The notes below the pieces were generated by a model. That model searched no databases and was not told where the DNA came from. It worked only from the letters and a program-made list of their open reading frames with translations. This document shows positions 57,297-64,000 of a stretch of 64,000 nt of DNA, piece after piece. The stretch spans positions 186,001 through 250,000 of the forward strand of contig BLSF01000014.1 in NCBI GenBank assembly GCA_012862575.1, in the 5' to 3' direction. The stretch comes from Parietichytrium sp. I65-24A (taxonomy: Eukaryota; Sar; Bigyra; Thraustochytrida; Thraustochytriidae). The first letter of the stretch is position 1. Each line of letters begins with the position of its first letter. The position numbers and the translations under genes were made by a program.

Positions 57297-58305
57297 ATAG
57301 CTCTAAGACGATCAAGAGAGGCACCATTCTACTCTGACGAGTGAGTCTTTTTGGCCACGCGCCTCGCGAGCCCTTTCACTTTTCGCTTCGGGCTTACCTC
57401 CCCGCGTAGCTGCGGCCTACTTGCCGGCCCAAGAATCACAACAACATGCTCGCTCGCTTTCTACCGCTAGCTCTGCGCTCCACTACGCCTTCGTGCGGCT
57501 ATAGAATACGCTGGGGTCAGCTCCTCGCACACCAGCCAGCGTCGTGCCGTGCTTCACATTCTCCACCTTGGCCTTGGCGTCGTGCCCAACCTCAACAACA
57601 AAGAGAAACTAACTTGCACTTCGTTTAACTTTCCGATTCACTGTTGATTTTTTGATGTTGATTGATAGGCAGCAAGTTTTGATGGAAAGAGCAACGACGA
57701 ATGCAAATGCAAAGGCAAAGGAGACACGCACTGCGCAGCACTCTTTCGCCGGTCAGCCATTCACTTTAGCGTTGTTAATCTTCGCTGCTCATGGCAATTC
57801 ATGGCATGAGAAGGAAAGGGAAGAGAACATAAGGGAGGCCAGCGCTACGAGAAGTGGTGGCTTCAGGCCGTATGGTCCACGTGCCTGCTCATGAGTGTGG
57901 AAACTGTGATGAGTTACAGCACGCAAAGGCCCCTCTCTCTCTCTCACTCGCGGTGTCACGGAAAAAAGATGAAGAGCTAACTAGCTAGACCAAAAAAGCA
58001 AAGACTACTTATAGCTTATTTCAATTGAGCGATCTACATTTCCCTGCCTGGCCGGGATTCAAGGATTGCGCGGCAGGAACGCACACCATTTAACCTTGTT
58101 AGCAGGAGCTGGAGAGTGGGCAGCTTTCAAAATTCGAGTTGGAGAGGCCACCCATCATCACGGCTGCGGACCGAGTGCACGTGAGACGATAGACGGTAGA
58201 CGATAGACGCGCTTTGGCAGAGGGATTCCGCACCTGGAAAGCGGGCGCGAATGATTGTTGGCTGGTTTTGAAAAGCAGTCTGGGTTGGCGAGCAGAGGCC
58301 TTCGG

Positions 58306-59496
58306 ATGGTTCCGCGCAAGAGCAAGCAGCGCGGGACAGGCATCGGATACGCGATGCGTGCCTTGGCGCTGCTCGTCGTTTTCGTCTTACACACATCCCC
58401 GTGCAAGGCTGGCGCTCATCGCGGGCCTCAGCTTCGCAGAAGGTTGAGCACAAGTTTGACTCTTTCAGTAGCTTCGTCCAGCGATGACGCAGAACAGCTC
58501 TTGGACGGCACAATGACACTGGCCGGTGTGGATCTGGACTTTGGAACTGACCCCACCGACACAAAGAGCGGAAACGTGATTGTTGGGTTGAGGTTCACCA
58601 ATTTTGATATCCCGAGAAGCTCCATCATCGAGTCGGCGTACATCACAATGATTGCAGACGAGGCGAGCACCACCAACTCACCGGATTTAAAAATATATGC
58701 CGAGGCGAGTGATAATGCTGAGACGTTTACAGAAACCGCGAACAATATCACGCTACGGCCTGCCACGACTGCGGTCGTCTCCTGGTCTGCCATGGGCTCG
58801 TGGAATCAAAACACGAAATACAGCTCGCCTGATATTTCGAGCGTCGTTCAGGAGGTCATAAATCGCGATGGATGGCAGGCAAACAACGCGATTGTCCTGG
58901 TGCTCAGAAAGGCGGAAGGGGACACAACTACAACTCACCGCGCAGCGACCTCTTTTGAGACTGGCACGGGCACCAGCCCGCTCCTTGTGGTGCAGTATTC
59001 CGCAGACACGGGAATCACTATCTCCCCAAGCGCCGATCCAGGAAATACTCCGGCCCCCTCTGCGGGAACGCCAAGTCCAACGGGCGAAGCTGCCACTCTA
59101 GCTCCGACGAACACCGGGGAAACCCGCGCACCTACAACCAGTAAGCCGACGAATTCCCCTTCGACTGCGTCTCCTGTCGATAGCGGCGCTTCCGCTGCTC
59201 CTGTAGTCAGTCCCTCGAAGGGCAACACGGCAGCGATTATTGGCGGCCTTGTGGGTGGTTCCATCCTTGCTGGTACAATAGCATTCTGCGTCACCGTGCG
59301 AGTCGTCAGGCGCCGCGCTGCGCGAGAAGCTGCAATGAGTGACAGTGACGCTCAAACTCCTTCCAGTTTGTATTCTGGGTCGACCCCGACAAGCTTTTCG
59401 CCCATTATGCACAGTCCTCCCCAGCCGCAGCATCCTGCACTCTTCAAGCTCGGTGATCCGCGATCTGCCGTTCCTTCTGTATCCTCCGAATTCTGA
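58306..59496 (+). CDS. Cell-surface protein with DNRLRE-like domain, Ser/Thr/Pro stalk and single TM
   Basis: Predicted 396-residue type I membrane protein. A signal peptide probably starts at MRALALLVVFVLHTSPCKAG (an alternative start is the ATG at 58354). The ectodomain (about 50-245) resembles DNRLRE/CBM96-type beta-sandwich domains: NVIVGLRFTNFDIP, SSIIESAYITMIA, and a late TSPLLVVQYS; such domains occur in secreted proteins and some bind carbohydrate. A mucin-like stalk of Ser/Thr/Pro/Ala with PTNTGETRAPTTSKPTNSPS is likely O-glycosylated. A TM helix (AAIIGGLVGGSILAGTIAFC, about 309-330) precedes a basic then Ser/Pro-rich cytosolic tail of ~65 residues. A cell-wall attachment or sensor role is inferred from the architecture. 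Confidence 0.75.
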   Translation: MVPRKSKQRGTGIGYAMRALALLVVFVLHTSPCKAGAHRGPQLRRRLSTSLTLSVASSSDDAEQLLDGTMTLAGVDLDFGTDPTDTKSGNVIVGLRFTNFDIPRSSIIESAYITMIADEASTTNSPDLKIYAEASDNAETFTETANNITLRPATTAVVSWSAMGSWNQNTKYSSPDISSVVQEVINRDGWQANNAIVLVLRKAEGDTTTTHRAATSFETGTGTSPLLVVQYSADTGITISPSADPGNTPAPSAGTPSPTGEAATLAPTNTGETRAPTTSKPTNSPSTASPVDSGASAAPVVSPSKGNTAAIIGGLVGGSILAGTIAFCVTVRVVRRRAAREAAMSDSDAQTPSSLYSGSTPTSFSPIMHSPPQPQHPALFKLGDPRSAVPSVSSEF

Positions 59497-59931
59497 GCTC
59501 CAGAATCTCCTTTTTCAAACCAGTGCCATATCTCATTGTGTCTCTTGATCTGTCAAGCAAGACGCGCTCCGCTCTCGCAGCAGCTGGGCTCGGGGGGCTC
59601 CGCGATCATGAAATCTAACGCAGCAGTCGACGGCATGCCAGTCATCTCCAACTCCCGGCGCACGCCGCGCCACCAATGCTTGCTTGAACTCTATTCGTAT
59701 TTATAATCATTTCGCTGTCAATCAAGACCAGTTCAAAACCATCATCGAGCCTTTCGCAGCCTTCTCCAACCCCGCTTCGCCCCCAACTCGCCCGCTCGCC
59801 TCTCCTTCACCGCTTCAACGCTTCAACGCTTCAACGCTATGCTCCAAGCCCGTGCCTCACGCCAACTACTCGAGCGTCTCCTGGCAATACATACATACAT
59901 ACATCCCCGCAGGGCACTTGTGCTCGCTCGC

Positions 59932-59976
59932 ACCGCTGACACCACTGACACCACTGACACCACTGACACCACTGAC
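59932..59976. repeat. (ACCACTGAC)4-5 minisatellite
   Basis: Four perfect plus one degenerate 9-bp unit in the PLRG1 leader. Confidence 0.9.
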
Positions 59977-60033
59977 AACACAGCAGGCTCTTGGGCATCT
60001 GGCGCGTGTGCATCTGCTCGCGCTAGCCACCCA

Positions 60034-60065
60034 TCTCCCAGCTCCCAGCTCCCAGCTCCCAGCTC
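60034..60065. repeat. (CTCCCAG)4 repeat
   Basis: Four 7-bp units in the PLRG1 leader. Confidence 0.85.
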
Positions 60066-60111
60066 AGCATCCCACCGACAACTGCTTGCTTGCTGTCAAT
60101 CTGAAAGCCCC

Positions 60112-60144
60112 TCCGCGTCACTCGCGTCACTCGCGTCACTCGCG
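60112..60144. repeat. (CGCGTCACT)3 repeat
   Basis: About three and a half 9-bp units in the PLRG1 leader. Confidence 0.85.
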
Positions 60145-60237
60145 GCACGGAGGACTGCAGCTTGGGCAGTCGCCAGCCACCGACCTGCGCTCGCGTTGGA
60201 GGCTTCGAAGTCTGTGAAGGCTTTGAAGGCTGCGGCG

Positions 60238-61635
60238 ATGGCGGAGGGTGTCGGATCGGGAGGGTTGTCGCAGGTGGCAGGGCTGGCCAAGCGGCGGGCG
60301 GAGCTGTATCAGAATGGGGAGGACGCGACGGACGGGGAGCACTGGCGCAGGGCCAAGCACGTGCTGGAGTACCGTGACGCGAACGTGCTGGCCGCCGCGG
60401 CAGAGAGAGCGGAGAGCGCGGACCGCGCGAGGAAGCGGCAGCGGGAGAAGAGCAATGGACAGGCGGCTGCTGGAGACGGAGTCGATGCTGTGCCGCGGGA
60501 GACGAGTGAGATGGTTGTGAGGAAGGAGGCGACAGCGGCACAGATGGCAAGCAAGCTCCGCATGCTCGGTGCGCCGGAGCTTGCCCAGGAGCAGTCGCTG
60601 GCAGTCAGGTCAAGGCGCAAGGCGGTCGAGCCGGTCAAGCCGCAGTGGCACGCGCCGTGGAAGCTCAAGCGCGTGGTGGCCGGGCACACAGGCTGGGTGA
60701 GGTGTGTGGCCGTCGACCCGACGAACAAGTTCTTCTTCACGGGTTCCAACGACCGCACCATCAAGTGCTGGGACCTCGCGTCGGGAAAGCTCATGCTCAC
60801 GCTGACCTCGCACTCTCACGCGGTGACAGGACTAGCGGTCAGCGAACGCTTCCCATATCTTTTCAGCGTTGGCGAGGACAAGACCGTCAAGTGCTGGGAT
60901 CTCGAGACGAACAAGGTGGTCAGGCAATATCATGGGCACATTCAAAGCGTTCACTGCGTGGGCGTGCATCCAAAGCTCGATGTCTTGGTCACTGGCTCGC
61001 GCGACGCAAGTTGTCGCGTCTGGGATATGCGTACCCGCCAAGAAGTCGTAATGCTCACAGGGCACACCGACACTGTGCAGAGCTTGATCGTGCAAAGCAC
61101 GGATCCGCAAATCATAACTGGCTCCATGGACAGGACAATCAGACTGTGGGATCTTGCCGCGGGTAAATGCATGACAACGCTTACTCATCACAAAAAGGGC
61201 ATTCGCGCCCTGGCACGAAATCCGCAAGAGTTCTCCTTCGCTTCGGGTGCAGCAGATATGATCAAAAAGTGGGAGTGTGACGGCGGCCGCCTCATGCTCA
61301 ATTTGAAAGGGCACAATACGATTGTAAACACCCTTTCGGTCAACCGCCGGAACGTCTTATTTTCTGGCGGCGACGACGGGACAATGCGGTTCTGGGACTG
61401 GCAGAGCGGTCACTGCTTTTATGAGACTGCAACGATCCCGCAGCCTGGATCCATGGACAGCGAGAGATGCGTCCTGGCGTCCGCCTTTGACATGACTGGC
61501 ACTCGCCTGATTACATGCGAAGCCGACAAGAGCATCAAAATCTGGCACGAAGATCAAGACGCTAGCGAAGCTACTCATCCTCTCACGTGGGACCGCGACA
61601 AGGTGGCCCAGGACCTCTTGAACGAAGTATTCTAA
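60238..61635 (+). CDS. PLRG1: Pleiotropic regulator 1 / Prp46 (spliceosomal WD40 protein)
   Basis: Predicted 465-residue PLRG1 (plant PRL1, yeast Prp46), a core component of the Prp19/NineTeen complex that activates the spliceosome. A charged N-terminal region (about 1-130) precedes seven WD40 repeats. They begin with [20 protein letters not shown] near residue 135 and continue with [64 protein letters not shown] and [15 protein letters not shown], ending with [14 protein letters not shown]. This order and wording are diagnostic of the family. The ATG at 60238 (MAEGVGSG) was chosen; the frame is open 133 codons upstream to another ATG through low-complexity repeats. Its presence implies that splicing is retained despite intron-poor genes. 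Confidence 0.95.
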   Translation: MAEGVGSGGLSQVAGLAKRRAELYQNGEDATDGEHWRRAKHVLEYRDANVLAAAAERAESADRARKRQREKSNGQAAAGDGVDAVPRETSEMVVRKEATAAQMASKLRMLGAPELAQEQSLAVRSRRKAVEPVKPQWHAPWKLKRVVAGHTGWVRCVAVDPTNKFFFTGSNDRTIKCWDLASGKLMLTLTSHSHAVTGLAVSERFPYLFSVGEDKTVKCWDLETNKVVRQYHGHIQSVHCVGVHPKLDVLVTGSRDASCRVWDMRTRQEVVMLTGHTDTVQSLIVQSTDPQIITGSMDRTIRLWDLAAGKCMTTLTHHKKGIRALARNPQEFSFASGAADMIKKWECDGGRLMLNLKGHNTIVNTLSVNRRNVLFSGGDDGTMRFWDWQSGHCFYETATIPQPGSMDSERCVLASAFDMTGTRLITCEADKSIKIWHEDQDASEATHPLTWDRDKVAQDLLNEVF

Positions 61636-61705
61636 CCCCGAAAAGTTATGAAAGCGAAAGGCCCTCCGATCTTTTCCTGGCGGTTCAACTTGGACATTCA
61701 TTCGT

Positions 61706-61732
61706 TTTCTTTCTTTCTTTCTTTCTTTCTTT
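61706..61732. repeat. (TTTC)n microsatellite
   Basis: About six TTTC units just after the PLRG1 gene. Confidence 0.9.
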
Positions 61733-61930
61733 TATTAGTCGATTAGAGCCTTACTTCTATCCTCGCTTCATCCGCGCTGCTCACGCCAGCCATGAATGTG
61801 TCCCGATTGTCCGAGTGCCATCGGTGCCATTATCAGTGCCATTCGCTTCCCCTCACCACTCTCTCCACCACTGACTCTCAGGGTCCTACTCTTTCCCGGA
61901 ATACCGAGGCTAATTCGCACACCTCTCCTG

Positions 61931-61966
61931 CTGCGAAACGCGCTGCGAAACGCGCTGCGAAACGCA
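61931..61966. repeat. (CTGCGAAACGCG)3 repeat
   Basis: Three 12-bp units, the last one imperfect at its end. Confidence 0.9.
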
Positions 61967-62242
61967 GACGTTGAGCCCTGGCTCGCGTTTTCTTAACTTC
62001 TGGATACGGTATACTCTACTACTTGCGTCGGATGAGTAGCAACGATTTGCAACGACAAAAGAAGAGATTTTAAGACAGAGAGACAAACTGAGACTGGCGA
62101 GCCAAGTGCAAAGTAGACGACTGCAAGGAGCTGATAGTGCGCGACGAGGAGGCTGGAGGGGCCCTGAACTTGTTTTCGAGGACGGTTTTGGCGAGGCTCA
62201 CACACGCTGTCTGTTTTGAGAACGTCGGAGATAGAGACGGAG

Positions 62243-62881
62243 ATGGAGATGGAACGGGAAGAAGGCCAGGAACGGTTGCCGTTCTGGGGTGCCTCGAGAC
62301 GCAGCTGGTTTGAGAGGAAGAACGCGCCGCAGGGCGAAGATGTGGCTGAGATTGTGAGTGGCATACGCGCGAGGGAGCCTGGGTTGTCTGTGAAGCAGGT
62401 TGCTCACAGATTGAATGCGATGGTGTCCGAGCCGGTTTCCATCAAGGTAGTGGACAAGATCATACACTGCCAGTCAAACAGTGCCCCAGAGGACGACGAA
62501 AACTCTCAACTGCATGTGAACCTCGAACGAGGTGCAAGGAAGCAGTACCAGAGCAAACCTTTCCAAGTGAGGGCCACAAAGCGGGTGGTGCTCTCCCCTG
62601 AACGGGAAGAAGACGACGAGGACGACGATGATGAGGACGAAGTTGGCGGTCTTCGCATTGGGATCCTGGACAGCCCACGGCTCTCCAAGCGAGTCGCGCG
62701 CTCCAATAACCAGAGATGCGCGCAGCTTGCTGAGCAAGCCAAGCTCATCGCCGAGCAGGCCGAGCTTCTAAACGTGGACAATATCGCCCCATACGCTGGT
62801 CAAACCATATTGAGCCCAATTATTCCCACCTCTGTCGAAAACGGGGATGATCTTCCGTTGGGAGAGATGGACGACCTGTAA
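62243..62881 (+). CDS. Acidic protein, unknown
   Basis: Predicted 212 residues from the ATG at 62243 (MEMEREEGQERLPFWGASRR). Residues about 32-80 look like a small helix-turn-helix-type domain (EDVAEIVSGIRAREPGLSVK, then VAHRLNAMVSEPVSIKVVDK). An Asp/Glu run (EREEDDEDDDDEDEVGG) is followed by a basic segment and an Ala/Glu helix (QLAEQAKLIAEQAELLNVDN). A nuclear or chromatin-related role would fit the composition but is a guess. The nine upstream in-frame codons lack an ATG. The uninterrupted frame, higher G+C and structured composition support a real gene. Confidence 0.65.
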   Translation: MEMEREEGQERLPFWGASRRSWFERKNAPQGEDVAEIVSGIRAREPGLSVKQVAHRLNAMVSEPVSIKVVDKIIHCQSNSAPEDDENSQLHVNLERGARKQYQSKPFQVRATKRVVLSPEREEDDEDDDDEDEVGGLRIGILDSPRLSKRVARSNNQRCAQLAEQAKLIAEQAELLNVDNIAPYAGQTILSPIIPTSVENGDDLPLGEMDDL

Positions 62882-63606
62882 CTTCATCTCTCCGTCGACG
62901 CAAACCTGCTTTATGTTTATATTGTTATTTTCAGTTCCGCTTTAAAGCAAAGCAAAGCAATTGATCTTGTGCACCTTTGCAACCCTGGATGCCAAGGATT
63001 CGCCTGAATGTGATCTTTATAATCAAAGAAACAAAGCGCTCGCACGTTTGTTTCCAGCGAACAAGCTCCGAGCATCTTTCACAACCTCCCGTACCGGTAA
63101 ATGAGTCACCACGCCAAGAAGTCCTTGTGCGAATCTCGAATCCAGTGCCACCCACGTCATCCCACGTCATCGCTCCCTTTGATGCTACTAGTGCTACTAC
63201 CTTCGAAGCTTGAATTGACGGTGAACCAACTTATTTCATTACTTCGAAGATTGAATCTGACATTTGCAACGAACAAATCACCGCCAACCAACATAGCTCC
63301 TGTACTCGCAAACAGTAACGACACAGCTTGTGCCTTCGATGCAGTCCAAATGACTCCTCCACACTCCAAACATGCACCACACACACACACACTTCCCAAG
63401 AGTCAGAGTCAGAGTCAGAGTCAGGCGCTCTTCACAGGTGGCTCTAATTGGCACCTTGGCCTGTCACTCACTCCTTGCAAGCGAAGCACCTGCGAAAGTA
63501 TAAATTTAAGTTCACAAAAGAAAAGTATTTCGATCGATCCGCCGAAGAGGGGTGACTGCTAGCATCCTTGGCGTCCACAGCGGCTTGCCTTTCTCGCATC
63601 GCATGA
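62882..63606. other. Spacer near right edge
   Basis: About 725 bp with a (CA)n run at about 63376-63392 and (GAGTCA)4 at 63400-63424. No supported gene. Confidence 0.6.
63400..63424. repeat. (GAGTCA)4 repeat
   Basis: Four tandem hexanucleotide units, preceded by a short CA dinucleotide run. Confidence 0.9.
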
Positions 63607-63744
63607 ATGATGATTAGATGGGCCGTGGACATGGACGTGGACGTGGACGTGTCCATGGACGTCCAAGCTGCCGACACGCGCGCCATCATCGATGATGACC
63701 AGCTCGAGCATTTGCTCAAGGGATATACAGCTTATCAGAGCGCG
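63607..63744 (+). CDS. Possible first exon of a gene running off the window
   Basis: A short frame starting with tandem ATGs at 63607 and 63610 (a further ATG is at 63631) encodes an acidic, helical-looking start: MDVDVDVSMDVQAADTRAII, then DDDQLEHLLKGYTAYQS. Beyond about 63745 the sequence becomes a long pyrimidine tract and the translation turns into Leu/Phe/Ser low complexity. This looks like an intron ending at a good acceptor (TGCTGTGCAG at 63848-63857). No strong GTAAGT-type donor is seen, so the 3' boundary given is approximate. The rest of the gene would lie to the right of the window. It may also be spurious. Confidence 0.3.
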
Positions 63745-64000
63745 TGGCACTTTCACTTATCACTTGTCACCTATCTCTTTCTTTCTTGTTTTCTTTCTTT
63801 CTTGTCTTTTTTTTTTCTCTGTTTTCTTTTGCTTTTGCTTTTGCTGTTGCTGTGCAGCACAGTAGGACGGTAACAGTGCAACATTAGAGTTCGGTACAGC
63901 GCAGTAGTTGCTGTTAGTAGGAGTGCGGACTCGTGTGCGATCCCGTGTCCGTGCAAAAGTGAGCAATCGCATACCGGAGCCGGTGTCAGTTCGCGCGTAC

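Larger units (their letters stand above)
56307..58305. other. Spacer upstream of surface-protein gene
   Basis: About 2.0 kb. Elements: TGACAGTGA at 56798, GAATTCAGA repeats at 56946-56976, a (CCATCT)n-type run at 57239-57296, and three GATAGACG-type units at about 58187-58210 before the next gene. Overlapping frames near 56640-57200 and 57446-57628 have no recognisable motif. No gene is supported. Confidence 0.55.
59497..60237. other. Repeat-rich leader upstream of PLRG1
   Basis: About 740 bp. From 59839 onward the frame is open in phase with PLRG1 through three tandem repeats: ACCACTGAC at 59932-59976, CTCCCAG at 60034-60065 and CGCGTCACT at 60112-60144. The composition (Ser/Ala/Thr/Asp low complexity) suggests untranslated leader, but an N-terminal extension cannot be excluded. 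Confidence 0.55.
61636..62242. other. Spacer upstream of acidic unknown protein
   Basis: About 600 bp, with (TTTC)n at 61706-61732 and three 12-bp CTGCGAAACGCG units at 61931-61966. No gene is supported. Confidence 0.6.

Noticed and set aside
59932-60144. Tandem repeats considered as a CRISPR array
   Set aside because: Units are 7-9 bp with no spacers, in a eukaryotic nuclear context; they are minisatellites.
60023-60550. 175-codon minus-strand frame over the PLRG1 start
   Set aside because: Ser/Pro-rich translation of tandem repeats and GC-rich coding sequence, antisense to a well-identified gene.
1-64000. Mobile element or virus-like coding sequences
   Set aside because: No reverse transcriptase, integrase, transposase, capsid or polymerase motifs were recognised in any frame inspected, and no long terminal repeats flank coding sequence.
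1-64000. Bacterial contamination suggested by intronless genes
   Set aside because: The gene content (APC1, VPS8, COMMD, PLRG1, proteasome alpha-1) and the tRNA without encoded CCA are eukaryotic; genes are spaced and monocistronic without operon-like packing.

Overview
The window is eukaryotic nuclear DNA from a compact, nearly intron-free genome. Conserved eukaryotic proteins (anaphase-promoting complex subunit 1, VPS8, a WDR17-like protein, PLRG1/Prp46, a proteasome alpha subunit, a COMM-domain protein, a TMEM135-like protein) are each encoded by one uninterrupted reading frame, up to 2456 codons long. The coding DNA is moderately GC-rich. The spacers are visibly richer in A+T and carry many short tandem repeats and palindromes. 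Long intronless genes, an iduronate-sulfatase-like enzyme and a wall-type surface protein fit a unicellular red alga such as Porphyridium. That assignment is inference; no organelle or rRNA sequence is present to test it. A single N at base 217 marks an assembly ambiguity.

Layout. 1-3532 is gene-free and repeat-rich: a 216/219-bp direct duplication, a 49/51-bp tandem duplication and a foldback repeat. From 3.5 to 34 kb the genes lie on both strands: FAD monooxygenase (-), proteasome alpha-1 (-), TMEM135-like (+), sulfatase (-), WDR17-like (+), APC1 (-), VPS8 (-) and a multi-pass membrane protein ending in leucine-rich repeats (-). From 34.2 kb to the end every protein gene supported here reads on the + strand: a small secreted protein, a COMMD protein, a histidine acid phosphatase, a MED21-like protein, a CCDC34-like coiled coil, two related flavin amine oxidases, a bifunctional enoyl-CoA hydratase/3-hydroxyacyl-CoA dehydrogenase, three small unrecognised proteins, a DNRLRE-like surface protein, PLRG1, an acidic unknown protein and a possible first exon at the edge. 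One tRNA-Arg(TCG) gene lies on the minus strand at 38.7 kb.

The genes are unrelated housekeeping and metabolic genes and form no obvious pathway cluster. The one clear local family is the pair of amine oxidases at 40.8 and 45.0 kb. The second carries an added basic N-terminal domain of about five 35-residue repeats, and its leader contains a 143-bp tandem duplication. The other points of interest are the membrane/LRR protein, a VPS8 without its usual C-terminal RING, an (8-bp)9 minisatellite just upstream of APC1, and two short sequence families (an 11-bp GTAC palindrome and a same-strand TGACAGTGA nonamer) scattered through the spacers.

Starts were set at the first well-placed in-frame ATG. 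Several frames stay open further upstream through low-complexity leader sequence, and these cases are noted in the entries.
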